Source of the DNA: an uncultured Bacilli bacterium | GTDB taxonomy: Bacteria; Bacillota_I; Bacilli_A; RF39; UBA660 | Assembly: GCA_944363745.1 (NCBI GenBank) | Contig: CALVVD010000005.1 | Span: 1 to 20,120, forward strand | Direction of reading: 5' to 3' | Length of the DNA: 20,120 nucleotides | In this document: piece by piece, positions 7,453-15,299 of the stretch | How positions within the stretch are numbered: the stretch's first letter is position 1 | How the letters are laid out: each line of letters begins with the position of its first letter | Program-made: the position numbers and the translations under genes | Notes under the pieces: model-generated | The model's input: only the letters and a program-made list of their open reading frames with translations | Databases searched by the model: none | What the model was told of the DNA's origin: nothing

Positions 7453-8672
7453 GAAATTTCAAATATTCTTTCAAGATTAAATGTAGGATTGTCAACATTT
7501 GTATAAAGACTAGCTAGGATATCGCCTTCTTTTACTTCTTCACCTATTTCTTTTTTTATAATAACTCCTGCATTATAGTCAATATCATCTTCTTTACTTT
7601 TTCTTCCTGCTCCTAAATATTCACAAAGTTTAGCGATATTTAGAGCATTTATATCTTTTAGAATGCCATCTTTATTAGCTTTTATATTATATACTTTAGC
7701 ATCTATACTTAAAGTATCTAAATTGCCATGTTGATAATTAACAAATTCTTTAAATTTATTTAAAGCCTTACCATTCTCTAAATTTTCTATAACTTCTTTT
7801 TTGGCATCTTTTTCACTTATTCCTTTGCCAAGAGATACCATTTTAGTAGCTAGATCAATAGATAAGTCATAAAGCTTTCCTTTTTCTTTATTTTCTAATA
7901 CCTCTATAGCTTCTAATACTTCTAATTTATTTCCTATATTATGTCCTAATGGTCTATTCATATCTGAGATAACTGTTTTTACTTCTTTTTGATAGTATGA
8001 ACCTATTTTAATTAATAAACTTTCTAATCTTTTAGCTTCTTCTTCAGTTTTTATTAAAGCACCATTACCTACTTTAATATCTATAACTATTTTATCTGCT
8101 CCTCCTGCTATTTTTTTACTCATAATACTACTAGCGATTAAAGGAATAGAGTTTGTTGTTGCAGTTACATCGCGAAGAGCATAAACCTTTTTATCAAGTG
8201 GTGTTAAATCTTTAGTTTGACTAGTTATAACAATACCAATATCACTAGCTTGTTTTTTTATTTCTTCTTCAGTTAGATTTACATTAAATCCTGGAATTGA
8301 TTCTAATTTATCAATAGTACCACCAGTATAGCCTAAGCCTCTACCACTCATTTTAATAACTGGAACATTAAGACTTGCAACAAGAGGTGCTACTATTAAA
8401 GTAGTTTTATCTCCTACTCCACCAGTTGAATGTTTATCTACTTTAATTCCTTCAATAAAACTTAAATCTAGCGTATCTCCACTTTTAATAAAAATATCAG
8501 TTAAAGCGAACACTTCACTATCACTCATATCATTAATACATATAGCCATTAAAAAAGCGCTCATCTGATAATCTTTTACTTCATCTTTTAAATATCCCAT
8601 AAAAATAGTTTCTAGTTCTTCTTTAGTCAATTCATATTTATTAGCTTTCTTACTAATTATATCTAATATCAT
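7449..8672 (-). CDS. pdp: Pyrimidine-nucleoside phosphorylase
   Basis: 407 residues. It cleaves uridine or thymidine with phosphate to the base and (deoxy)ribose 1-phosphate, a cytosolic salvage step. The phosphate-binding segment KHSTGGVGDKT (80-90) and the family signature SGRGLGYTGGTIDKLE (109-124) are intact, followed by the ALRDVTAT and SKKIAGGADK motifs. The C-terminal alpha/beta domain is about 25 residues shorter than in Bacillus Pdp (433), though the end still reads as the usual EGDILASLYTN region. The gene ends with TGA. AGGTGATAAC precedes the ATG. It stands alone, without deoC, cdd or a nucleoside transporter beside it. The Pdp versus DeoA naming rests on Gram-positive context. 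Confidence 0.93.
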   Translation of the reverse strand: MILDIISKKANKYELTKEELETIFMGYLKDEVKDYQMSAFLMAICINDMSDSEVFALTDIFIKSGDTLDLSFIEGIKVDKHSTGGVGDKTTLIVAPLVASLNVPVIKMSGRGLGYTGGTIDKLESIPGFNVNLTEEEIKKQASDIGIVITSQTKDLTPLDKKVYALRDVTATTNSIPLIASSIMSKKIAGGADKIVIDIKVGNGALIKTEEEAKRLESLLIKIGSYYQKEVKTVISDMNRPLGHNIGNKLEVLEAIEVLENKEKGKLYDLSIDLATKMVSLGKGISEKDAKKEVIENLENGKALNKFKEFVNYQHGNLDTLSIDAKVYNIKANKDGILKDINALNIAKLCEYLGAGRKSKEDDIDYNAGVIIKKEIGEEVKEGDILASLYTNVDNPTFNLERIFEIS

Positions 8673-8697
8673 GTTATCACCTAATTAAATGATAATT

Positions 8698-8724
8698 AAA
8701 AAAGCCTCAAATTACAAGAGGCTT
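8698..8724 (-). terminator. Intrinsic terminator (second of two) between the XRE gene and pdp
   Basis: Minus strand: AAGCCTC, 9-base loop, GAGGCTT (arms 8718-8724 and 8702-8708), then six T residues and an AT-rich tail. It lies only 25 bases before the pdp start, so it ends transcription from the regulator gene or could act as a leader attenuator for pdp. Confidence 0.7.
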
Positions 8725-8755
8725 AACAATATTTTACATAAAACTAATTACATAG

Positions 8756-8783
8756 AAAAAGAGCCTAGTTAATCTAGCCTCTT
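8756..8783 (-). terminator. Intrinsic terminator overlapping the XRE stop codon
   Basis: Minus strand: AAGAG-g-CTAG, 5-base loop, CTAG-g-CTCTT (one G.G mismatch), followed by a T-run. The arms span 8774-8783 and 8759-8768, so the hairpin includes the stop codon of the upstream regulator. Confidence 0.6.
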
Positions 8784-9122
8784 ACTTATTAACTCAAGAG
8801 CCTTTTTTGGATCTTCTATTATAAGATTATGAACATCTTCTAATTTTCTTAATCCCATAATAAATTCAATCTCTTCTTTAGCCATAGAGGTAATTTTTTT
8901 ATTTTTACCTTTTTCTTTTACAGGACTATCATATCCTAGTAGATAATCTACATCTACATTTAAAGTATCTCCTAATTTTGTTAGGGTATCCAAAGTTGGG
9001 ACTCTCGTGCCATTTTCATAACAACAAATACTCACCTTTGTAACATTTACACGCTCGCCCAACTCTCGTTGCGTTAATCCATTTTCGATACGCAACTCTT
9101 TTAAACGTTTACTTAGTAACAT
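8769..9122 (-). CDS. XRE/Cro-family DNA-binding transcriptional regulator
   Basis: 117 residues. The N-terminal helix-turn-helix of the HTH_3/XRE type (about 4-62) shows the typical pattern LKELRIENGLTQRELGERVN, then VSICCYENGTRVPTLDTLTKL and the DVDYLLG ending. The remaining 50 residues are charged and helical (EEIEFIMGLRKLEDV) and could be a dimerisation segment; there is no protease or sensor domain. AAGGAGAG precedes the ATG and a good sigma-A promoter lies at 9153-9182. It has its own promoter and terminator. Target genes are unknown; the adjacent palindromes near 9185-9211 and 9658-9672 are possible operators, but that is only suggestion. Confidence 0.88.
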   Translation of the reverse strand: MLLSKRLKELRIENGLTQRELGERVNVTKVSICCYENGTRVPTLDTLTKLGDTLNVDVDYLLGYDSPVKEKGKNKKITSMAKEEIEFIMGLRKLEDVHNLIIEDPKKALELISKRLD

Positions 9123-9152
9123 ATTTGTCTCTCCTTAATTAATTATACTTAA

Positions 9153-9182
9153 ACTATAAATCTTTTCTTTAGCAAAAGTCAA
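9153..9182 (-). promoter_or_regulatory. Sigma-A promoter of the XRE regulator
   Basis: Minus strand: TTGACT (9177-9182), 18-base spacer, TATAGT (9153-9158). It is followed by the AAGGAGAG ribosome binding site and the ATG at 9122. Confidence 0.7.
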
Positions 9183-9222
9183 CACTTATTTTAAAAATAT
9201 TGAAAAATAAGGGCAAAATTGG

Positions 9223-9570
9223 CTAATTATCAGTATTTTTGACATCTTCTTTCTTCTTATTTGACAGAAAAGTGACTTTATCTGCTACTACTTCTAAAAA
9301 GTATCTAGTTCCATTTTCAGTCTTAATAATATTACTTTGAAGACGGCCTCTAATACCTACTATATCACCAACTTTGCAATATTCTTTGGTTAACTTAGCT
9401 TTTTCTTCCCATAGAGTGCAATTTATAAAATCAGTTTCATAAATACCATCCATGTTTTTAAAAGAACGAGGTACTGCTAAAGAAAGTGTTCCTACTTTTT
9501 TACCAGATTCTGTTTCTTTTATTTCGATGTCTTTTGTTAGACGTCCTACTAAAATTAAGCTGTTTAACAT
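9223..9570 (-). CDS. ssb: Single-stranded DNA-binding protein, short SsbB-like form
   Basis: 115 residues forming one OB-fold: LILVGRLTKDIEIKET at the start, the FINCTLWEEKA core (about 49-59), GDIVGIRGRLQ and the C-terminal strand EVVADKVTFL. It coats single-stranded DNA in replication, repair or DNA uptake. The long acidic tail ending in DDDIPF, which the main bacterial SSB uses to recruit partner proteins, is absent; the protein stops at KKEDVKNTDN. Length and lack of tail resemble B. subtilis SsbB, which serves competence, so this may be an accessory paralogue with the main ssb elsewhere (between rpsF and rpsR in relatives). AAAGGAGG precedes the ATG. Single-gene unit. Confidence 0.9.
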   Translation of the reverse strand: MLNSLILVGRLTKDIEIKETESGKKVGTLSLAVPRSFKNMDGIYETDFINCTLWEEKAKLTKEYCKVGDIVGIRGRLQSNIIKTENGTRYFLEVVADKVTFLSNKKKEDVKNTDN

Positions 9571-9657
9571 TACATTCCTCCTTTCGATGCATACACTAAC
9601 ATAGTTTTAAAATCTATGCAAAAGAGGAAAATTTAAAATTCAAAGGTTTTTTTGAAG

Positions 9658-9672
9658 GAATTTTGAAAATTC
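9658..9672. repeat. 15-base perfect palindrome upstream of ssb
   Basis: GAATTTT and AAAATTC arms around a central G. It sits between the suf terminator and the ssb start, in a stretch where AAAATTC/GAATTTT occurs several times. It could be an operator, but AT-rich palindromes arise easily by chance. Confidence 0.4.
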
Positions 9673-9680
9673 GTCTAGGG

Positions 9681-9718
9681 AAAATAAAAAATTCAAGATG
9701 AAATTTTCTTGAATTTTT
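9681..9718 (-). terminator. Intrinsic terminator of the suf operon
   Basis: Immediately after the sufB stop, the minus strand has a 12-base perfect stem (arms 9707-9718 and 9687-9698) with an 8-base loop, followed by TTTTTTATTTT. The stem is AU-rich, but the long U tract and position support termination. Confidence 0.7.
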
Positions 9719-9722
9719 AAAA

Positions 9723-11033
9723 TTACAAGTTTTTTTTCAAAAGTTGATTTAGTTCTACAGCATACTCCATAGGAAGTTCTTTTCTAAACTCTTCAAGGAA
9801 GCCTAAAACAATTAATTCTTCACACTTTTCTTTAGGTATTCCTTTTGTTTGTAAATAGAAAAGATTAGCATCACTTATTTTAGAGACTGTCGCTTCATGT
9901 TCAATAGTACTATCATTATTAGATACTATATTTGTAGGTATCGTATCACTAATACTATTTTTATCTAGTATTAATGTGTCGCATTTTATCATTGAATAAG
10001 AGTTCGTTGCCTCTTCTTTTATTTTTACATCGCCTCTATAAGTAGCATTACCACCATTTTTAGCGATACTTTTAGATATTATTTTACTACTTGTATTTTT
10101 ACCTAGATGAATCATTCTTGCCCCAGTATCTTGGATTTGTTTATTAGTAGCGACACTTATAGTTATACAAGTACCACTAGCATTATCTCCTTTTAAGATA
10201 CAACAAGGATATTTCATAGTTAAAGCACTACCAATATTGCCATCAATCCATTCCATAGTACCATTTTCTTCTACTAAGGCTCTTTTAGTAACTAAATTGT
10301 AGACATTAGGAGCCCAGTTTTGGATAGTACTATAACGACATTTACTATTTTTACCTACATATATTTCAACGACAGCGGCATGAAGTGAAGAAATAGCATA
10401 AGTAGGAGCGGTACAGCCTTCGATATAATGAAGTTCACTATCATCATCAACGATAATTAAAGTTCTTTCAAATTGGCCCATTCCTTTACTATTAATTCTA
10501 AAATAACTTTGTAAAGGTCTATTTAATTTAGTATGAGGAGGAATGTAGATAAAACTACCACCTGAAAAGACAGAAGAATTTAACGCTGCATATAAATTAT
10601 CAGTATTTTTAACAATCTTACCAAAGTATTTTTTTACAAGATCAGGATATTTTTTCAAAGCAAGATCAATTGAGGTAAATATTACATTTTTTTCTGTTAG
10701 TTCTTTAAGCATATTATGGTATATTACTTCACTTTCATACTGTACTCCCATACCATCCATATATTGTTCACTTTCTAAGACACCTAAATTATCTAATTCA
10801 CTTTTAATAGGAGTTAAAACTTTAGACCAGTCATCAGTTAATTTTTCAGTTGCACTTTTATAGTAGATAATATCATTAAATTCTAGTTTAAACTTAGGAC
10901 CAAAGGGTAGTTTCTTATTCATTTTTTCAAAGTATTCATATGATTTAATTCGATAATCTTTGACCCAAGCATCTTCTTTTTTATGTTCTGATATCTTTAT
11001 TATATTATCTTTATTAAGTCCTTTAATCTCCAC
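9723..11033 (-). CDS. sufB: Fe-S cluster scaffold component SufB
   Basis: 436 residues, slightly shorter than the usual 465. With SufC and SufD it forms the cytosolic scaffold on which Fe-S clusters are built. The N-terminus has the SufB pattern WVKDYRIKSYEYFEKM; the beta-helix core contains GSFIYIPPHTK and the EGCTAP segment; the C-terminus has STIEHEATVSKISDANLFYL and MEYAVELN, typical for SufB. The SDTIP variant replaces the Cys-containing segment of E. coli SufB, as I recall being usual in Gram-positive SufB. The start is GTG at 11033, chosen because AAAGGAGG lies 7 bases upstream; it overlaps sufU by 11 bases, so translation is coupled. Last gene of the operon, with a terminator directly after. 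Confidence 0.95.
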   Translation of the reverse strand: MEIKGLNKDNIIKISEHKKEDAWVKDYRIKSYEYFEKMNKKLPFGPKFKLEFNDIIYYKSATEKLTDDWSKVLTPIKSELDNLGVLESEQYMDGMGVQYESEVIYHNMLKELTEKNVIFTSIDLALKKYPDLVKKYFGKIVKNTDNLYAALNSSVFSGGSFIYIPPHTKLNRPLQSYFRINSKGMGQFERTLIIVDDDSELHYIEGCTAPTYAISSLHAAVVEIYVGKNSKCRYSTIQNWAPNVYNLVTKRALVEENGTMEWIDGNIGSALTMKYPCCILKGDNASGTCITISVATNKQIQDTGARMIHLGKNTSSKIISKSIAKNGGNATYRGDVKIKEEATNSYSMIKCDTLILDKNSISDTIPTNIVSNNDSTIEHEATVSKISDANLFYLQTKGIPKEKCEELIVLGFLEEFRKELPMEYAVELNQLLKKNL

Positions 11034-11454
11034 TTTCTACCTCCTTTAGAATCTTATTAATAGTATCAACAGGAAGAAGAGCACAATGTTTTCTATTAGG
11101 TTGCATATAAATAGTATCATAAGCCATTAACTCTCCTAATAAATCTTCATCATATGCTTCTTCATTGATTAAATGTTCATAGTTTTCTATTAACTCTTTA
11201 ACTTCATCAATACTTTTCCCTATTATCTTTCGTAAGAAAATTGAAGTAGCAGAGGTAGAGATGGCACAAGCTTCTCCATCAAAGTTAGCATCTATAATTT
11301 TACCATTTTCTATTTTTAGTTCAATATCAATATCATCTATACATGATTCATTATTAGTATTGGCTTTTTTATAACCACTTTCGTTTTTTAAGCCCTTATG
11401 ATAAGGATTATTATAATTATCTAATATTACTTCTCTTTTTAATTCGTTGTCCAT
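11023..11454 (-). CDS. sufU: SufU zinc-dependent sulfur-transfer protein
   Basis: 143 residues. SufU takes the persulfide sulfur from SufS through a zinc site. The expected ligands are all present: Cys38 and Asp40 in SCID, Cys63 in GEACAISTSAT and Cys124 in RKHCALLP. The N-terminus (LDNYNNPYHKG) matches the family. The genes on both sides are its functional partners: sufS ends 9 bases before its start and sufB begins within its last codons. Length is normal for the family (about 145-150). IscU is an alternative by fold, but the gene order and insertion pattern favour SufU. Confidence 0.95.
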   Translation of the reverse strand: MDNELKREVILDNYNNPYHKGLKNESGYKKANTNNESCIDDIDIELKIENGKIIDANFDGEACAISTSATSIFLRKIIGKSIDEVKELIENYEHLINEEAYDEDLLGELMAYDTIYMQPNRKHCALLPVDTINKILKEVESGD

Positions 11455-11463
11455 AACTTCCTC

Positions 11464-12660
11464 CTATAGTATTACTTTAAATAAATCATCACTATTTTCT
11501 AATACTTCTACTAGTCTATCTATTTCTTCTTTAGTATTATAAAAATATAAACTTATACGACAAGTATTTTTTATATTAATTTCATTTTTTAAAATTTTAG
11601 CGCAATGATTACCTGCCCTTACACAGATATTATAATGATCTAAGTAAATAGCTGTATCTTGACTAAATACTCCTTCAATATTAAAAGCAAGGATACCACT
11701 ATTTTGACTTTTGTTATATAAAATTATCTTTTTATTTTTTTCTAGTTTAGAAACAAGATATTTCTTTAGTTCTTGTTCATAGTCATTAATCTTATCCATT
11801 CCAACACTTTGGAGATAATCAATAGCTGCACCTAGTCCTATTACTTCAGCGATAGGAGGAGTTCCAGCTTCAAATCTTGTAGGAATACTTTTATATTCTA
11901 CTTCTCCTGTTTCTTCAAAGTATTGGTTCATTCCTCCCCCAAATTCAATTGGATACATCTTTTCAAGATATTCTTCTTTAGCATATAAAACCCCTACTCC
12001 TGTTGGTCCTAACATTTTATGTCCTGCAAAAATAAGAAAATCTATATCATCTTTTATAACATCTGTTTTCATATGAGGAACACTTTGAGAACCATCTACT
12101 ACTAAAATAATATTATGTTTATGAGCGATTTTACTAATATTTTCAATATCTCTTACATCCCCTACTACATTAGTAACGTGAGCGATAGAAATTACTTTAG
12201 TATTTTTAGTTATAGATTTTTCTAAGTTTTCTTTAGTTAATTCATGATTTTCATCTAGTGGTATATAGTTTATTTTTATATTATTTGTCTTTTTTATTTC
12301 AAACCAAGGTAGAATATTTGAAGCATGTTCACTTTTAGTAATTAAAACTTCATCATCTTCATGTAGATATTTTTTCATAAATCCAAAAACAATTTTATTA
12401 AGAGCATCTGTCGCTCCACTAGTAAAAACTATTTCTTTAGCATTTCTAGCATTTATAAAGTCTTTTACTTTATCTCTAACCATTTCATACTCTTCGCTAG
12501 CTTTATGAGATATTTTATAGTCTCCTCTATGAATATTAGCGCCATAGTTATAGTAATAATCATCCATCGCTTCAACAACACATTTAGGTTTTAGAGTTGT
12601 CGCTCCATTATCAAAATATATTAAATCATGTTTTAAAATTGGAAAATCTTCACGATGCAT
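11464..12660 (-). CDS. sufS: Cysteine desulfurase SufS
   Basis: 398 residues, pyridoxal-phosphate enzyme that removes sulfur from L-cysteine for Fe-S assembly. The PLP-binding lysine is Lys215 in AGHKMLGPTGVG; the substrate-side motifs FDNGATTLKP (16-25), HRGDY and RFEAGTPP (262-269) are present; the catalytic cysteine is Cys353 in RAGNHCAK, where the common RxGHHCA reads NHCA. Group II desulfurase by this motif. AAGGAGGTGAAATT precedes the ATG at 12660 and overlaps the sufD stop, giving a 4-base intergenic gap. Full length, no defect visible. Confidence 0.96.
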   Translation of the reverse strand: MHREDFPILKHDLIYFDNGATTLKPKCVVEAMDDYYYNYGANIHRGDYKISHKASEEYEMVRDKVKDFINARNAKEIVFTSGATDALNKIVFGFMKKYLHEDDEVLITKSEHASNILPWFEIKKTNNIKINYIPLDENHELTKENLEKSITKNTKVISIAHVTNVVGDVRDIENISKIAHKHNIILVVDGSQSVPHMKTDVIKDDIDFLIFAGHKMLGPTGVGVLYAKEEYLEKMYPIEFGGGMNQYFEETGEVEYKSIPTRFEAGTPPIAEVIGLGAAIDYLQSVGMDKINDYEQELKKYLVSKLEKNKKIILYNKSQNSGILAFNIEGVFSQDTAIYLDHYNICVRAGNHCAKILKNEINIKNTCRISLYFYNTKEEIDRLVEVLENSDDLFKVIL

Positions 12661-12664
12661 AATT

Positions 12665-13336
12665 TCACCTCCTTAGTATTTCAAATAAACTCTCATCTAT
12701 TAATTCTTCATAGTCTTTAGGTAATTCTTTTACTTTAAATAATCCTTTTAATAATAATTTATAAGCATTATTACGACTTATACCTTTAGTCTCTAAATAA
12801 AATAATAATCTTTTATCAAAAGGTCCTGTGTATGCAGAATGATTAGCAAGGGAGTCAAATTCTTCAATAAACAGATTTGGTTCTATTAAACTTTTAGCAT
12901 TTCCTAAATTAACTATTCTACTAGTTTGATTACAAATAGAATTAATCATTCCTTTTTTTACATAACCATTAACTATAAATTTTAGATTACCTTTATCATA
13001 ACTAATACCATTACAAACTAAATTACTAATAGTATCTTTATGCTTATGATAAGCATTTAATTCATTTACTATATTATTATTTGTAATAGTCATTTGATAA
13101 AATTCTAGATTTGCATTTTCTAAAAGATTTAAATCAACTGTTATATTATTCTTGGTAAAATTATATATTTCTACCTTACCTTTAATATTAATAGTTATTT
13201 TAATATCATTTTCAGTTACTAAATATAGTTTTATATTAGAATTATTTATATTAATGAAGCTATCATTATTTAAAGTTAATTTGTAAATTCCTTCTTTATC
13301 ATAACTAATAGTACTATCTAATAATATATTATTCAT
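12665..13336 (-). CDS. sufD: Half-length SufD-like scaffold protein
   Basis: 223 residues from the ATG at 13336, about half of normal SufD (about 430). The conserved C-terminal core is kept: SLIEPNLFIEEFDSLANHSAYTGPFD with the SufD-type His166, then LLFYLETKGISRNNAYKLLLKGLF, while the N-terminal helical domain and much of the beta-helix are reduced. Asn and Ile codons are unusually dense. Its place between sufC and sufS identifies it. It overlaps the end of sufC by 8 bases; an upstream GTG at 13345 would add three residues, but both starts have weak ribosome binding sites, so coupling to sufC is likely. The gene stops with TGA. Inferred role: partner of SufB and SufC in the scaffold. Confidence 0.85.
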   Translation of the reverse strand: MNNILLDSTISYDKEGIYKLTLNNDSFININNSNIKLYLVTENDIKITINIKGKVEIYNFTKNNITVDLNLLENANLEFYQMTITNNNIVNELNAYHKHKDTISNLVCNGISYDKGNLKFIVNGYVKKGMINSICNQTSRIVNLGNAKSLIEPNLFIEEFDSLANHSAYTGPFDKRLLFYLETKGISRNNAYKLLLKGLFKVKELPKDYEELIDESLFEILRR

Positions 13337-14090
13337 CTTCTTCACTCTTCTTTATTTCATTTATCCCATTATAACCTGTTTTTTCTATTTCTTTAGCAAG
13401 AGTTATATCTCCAGTTTTAATTATTTTACCATTTTCCATTTGATGAACATAATCTGGTTTTATTAAATCTAAGACTCTACTATAATGGGTAATAATTAAA
13501 ACACTAGTATCTTTATTTTCTTTTAAATATAGATTTATATTATTAGCGACTACTTTAAGGCTATCTACATCTAGTCCACTATCTAATTCATCTAGTATGA
13601 TAAAACTTGGCTTTAATATCTTTAAACCTAAGACTTCATTTTTCTTTCTTTCACCACCAGACATTCCTTTATTTATGGATCTATGCATAGTATCTTGAGG
13701 TAATTTTAAAGAATTTAACTCTTTCTTCATTTCTGTTATAAAACTATATAAATTAGTATCAAAACCTTTTTCTTTTAAAGCTGTTCTTAAGGCTTCACTC
13801 ATTCCTACACCATCAATAATAGAAGGATCTTGCATAAGTAAGTAAATACCACTTCTTGCAATTTCATCTGTAGTTAAATCATTTAGAACTTTATCATTAT
13901 AAGTAATGGTACCACTTTCTATAACATAATCAGGATGAGCCATTATTACTTTTGATAAAGTACTTTTACCTACTCCATTAGGTCCCATAATAGCATGTAT
14001 TTCTCCTTTATCTATTTTAAGAGAAAAGTCATTTAATATTTTTTTGTTAATGTCTTTAGTTTTGACATTTAATTTATCTATTACAAACAC
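13329..14090 (-). CDS. sufC: Fe-S assembly ATPase SufC
   Basis: 253 residues, ABC-type ATPase that drives shape changes of the SufB-SufD scaffold; it is cytosolic, not a transporter. Walker A GPNGVGKST (36-44), Q-loop in LLMQDPS, signature MSGGERK (143-149), Walker B FIILDE (163-168, Glu168), the SGLDVD D-loop and the switch His202 are intact. The start is GTG at 14090, with AAAGGGTGATAAT just upstream and no better ATG. First gene of the operon behind a TTGACA promoter at 14112-14139. No Rrf2-type regulator gene or obvious Fe-S box is present. Confidence 0.96.
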   Translation of the reverse strand: MFVIDKLNVKTKDINKKILNDFSLKIDKGEIHAIMGPNGVGKSTLSKVIMAHPDYVIESGTITYNDKVLNDLTTDEIARSGIYLLMQDPSIIDGVGMSEALRTALKEKGFDTNLYSFITEMKKELNSLKLPQDTMHRSINKGMSGGERKKNEVLGLKILKPSFIILDELDSGLDVDSLKVVANNINLYLKENKDTSVLIITHYSRVLDLIKPDYVHQMENGKIIKTGDITLAKEIEKTGYNGINEIKKSEEDE

Positions 14091-14111
14091 ATTATCACCC
14101 TTTCTAATTGT

Positions 14112-14139
14112 ATGATAGAATATATTATAAAATTGTCAA
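14112..14139 (-). promoter_or_regulatory. Sigma-A promoter of the suf operon
   Basis: Minus strand: consensus TTGACA (14134-14139), 16-base spacer, TATCAT (14112-14117), then about 20 bases to the GTG start region. It lies back to back with the plus-strand promoter at 14177-14205. Confidence 0.65.
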
Positions 14140-14176
14140 TATTTATGTTAAAAGACATGCTTAGTATAACATATAA

Positions 14177-14205
14177 TTGCTTATATTTAAAGGTTTTGAT
14201 AAAAT
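14177..14205 (+). promoter_or_regulatory. Promoter of the plus-strand membrane-protein/HIT operon
   Basis: TTGCTT (14177-14182), 17-base spacer, TGA-TAAAAT (-10 at 14200-14205). Transcription would begin near 14212, which rules out the TTG at 14177 as translation start for the following gene. Confidence 0.6.
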
Positions 14206-14230
14206 AATAGATAGAAAGATAGTGGTATTA

Positions 14231-14881
14231 ATGTATAATAGAAAAATGAATAAATTAATGATAGGACAAGCCTTACTTTTTGCGCTTATAATTATTTTCT
14301 TTGGATTTATTATTGTAAGAGAAAAGGTACCGGCATTAAAAGAAAAAAGTGTAGAAGCAGATATTACTAATTATTTTAAAGAAAATTATAGTGATTTAGA
14401 TGTTGCTAGGAAAGATTTAGAGTATAATAGTGATGATAATAGTTATAGTATTACTTATTATGATGAAGATTATCCTTTATTAAATTTTACTATTAAATCT
14501 ATTAATAATAAAATTAGTGATGATTATAAAGAGAATTATGTTAAAGGTAAAAGTATTATTTTAGAAAAAGAAAAAGAAGTTTTAAATAAATATAATGAAA
14601 TCTTTAATAATACAATTTATCAAAATATAAAAGTTGAGTTTAAAAATTTAGATCAGTATAGTGATATAGAAAAGAAAGATATTTTAGAAGATAATATTTA
14701 TAATACGGGATATTATTCTATTAGTTATTATGTTAAAGTTGATAACTTAGATGAAGTTTATCTTAATAATCTAATAGATAGTTTTAATAATATCGCTCTA
14801 AATAATGGATTAGTTGCAAATAGTTATAGCGTTACTTTTGATAATAATGGTATAATAAAAATAGTTGAAGGAGGAATTTAG
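14231..14881 (+). CDS. Membrane-anchored protein of unknown function
   Basis: 216 residues from the ATG at 14231; the longer frame from TTG 14177 lies inside the probable promoter and is rejected. A basic N-terminus and one membrane helix (about 11-29) precede an extracytoplasmic domain rich in Asn, Asp and Tyr, with repeated beta-like stretches such as YSITYYDED and YYSISYYVKVDN, which may be two copies of one small fold. No lipobox, no known motif. The ribosome binding site is weak (AGTGG). It ends directly against the HIT gene, its GGAGG serving that start, so both are one transcript. An anti-sigma-like or adhesive role cannot be argued from sequence. Confidence 0.7.
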   Translation: MYNRKMNKLMIGQALLFALIIIFFGFIIVREKVPALKEKSVEADITNYFKENYSDLDVARKDLEYNSDDNSYSITYYDEDYPLLNFTIKSINNKISDDYKENYVKGKSIILEKEKEVLNKYNEIFNNTIYQNIKVEFKNLDQYSDIEKKDILEDNIYNTGYYSISYYVKVDNLDEVYLNNLIDSFNNIALNNGLVANSYSVTFDNNGIIKIVEGGI

Positions 14882-15280
14882 ATGAATGATTGTTTATTTT
14901 GTAAAATAATTAAAGGAGAGATTCCATCTTATAAAGTATATGAAGATGATAAAGTTTATGCTTTTTTAGATGTTAATCCTAATAGTGATGGACATACTTT
15001 AGTTGTTCCTAAAGAGCATTATGAGAATTTATTTGATACACCTAATGAGTTAATAACTTATATGATTGATACTATTAAGACTAAGATTTATCCTATTTTA
15101 AAAGAAAAACTTAATATTAATGGTTTAACTATTTGTCAGAATAATTATTATGGTCAAGATGTTAAACATTATCATATTCATTTAATACCAAGATATAACA
15201 GTGATAGTTTTAAATGTACTTTTGATAGTAGTATGTTAAATAATTTAGATGAAGTTTATGAGAAATTAAAAAATGAGTAG
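14882..15280 (+). CDS. HIT-family hydrolase (HinT-like purine nucleotide phosphoramidase)
   Basis: 132 residues. The histidine triad is present as HYHIH (96-100) followed by LIPR, with His98 the expected nucleophile; GQDVKHYH is typical of the HinT/PKCI branch. Cys4 and Cys7 (CLFC) with His46 and one triad histidine can form the zinc site seen in many HIT proteins. Family members cleave AMP-lysine type phosphoramidates or dinucleoside polyphosphates in the cytosol. Full length is slightly above the 110-120 norm because of a C-terminal helix. GGAGGAATTTAG precedes the ATG, which abuts the stop of the upstream gene. Substrate not predictable. Confidence 0.93.
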   Translation: MNDCLFCKIIKGEIPSYKVYEDDKVYAFLDVNPNSDGHTLVVPKEHYENLFDTPNELITYMIDTIKTKIYPILKEKLNINGLTICQNNYYGQDVKHYHIHLIPRYNSDSFKCTFDSSMLNNLDEVYEKLKNE

Positions 15281-15299
15281 AGATGTTCTTTACTCATTT
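15268..15299. terminator. Bidirectional terminator between convergent genes
   Basis: AAATGAGTA (15271-15279) and TACTCATTT (15291-15299) form a 9-base stem with an 11-base loop. The stop codons of both converging genes lie in it. On the minus strand it is followed by a run of T (15268-15273 as A); on the plus strand by GTTTTG. Confidence 0.75.

Noticed and set aside
7441..7454. GAAAAAATTTTTTC palindrome as a terminator of pdp
   Set aside because: It has no loop and coincides with the -35 and spacer of the adhesin promoter.
9185..9211. CTTATTTT/AAAATAAG inverted repeat as an ssb terminator
   Set aside because: The stem is wholly AT except one base pair and no T-run follows; it could equally be chance or an operator.
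12665..12667. Possible Mycoplasma-type code (UGA = Trp) given the AT richness
   Set aside because: sufD and pdp both end properly in TGA, sufD exactly at the sufS ribosome binding site, and Trp codons in all proteins are TGG.
14177..14230. Longer N-terminus for the membrane-anchored gene from a TTG
   Set aside because: That TTG is the -35 box of a good promoter whose start of transcription is near 14212.
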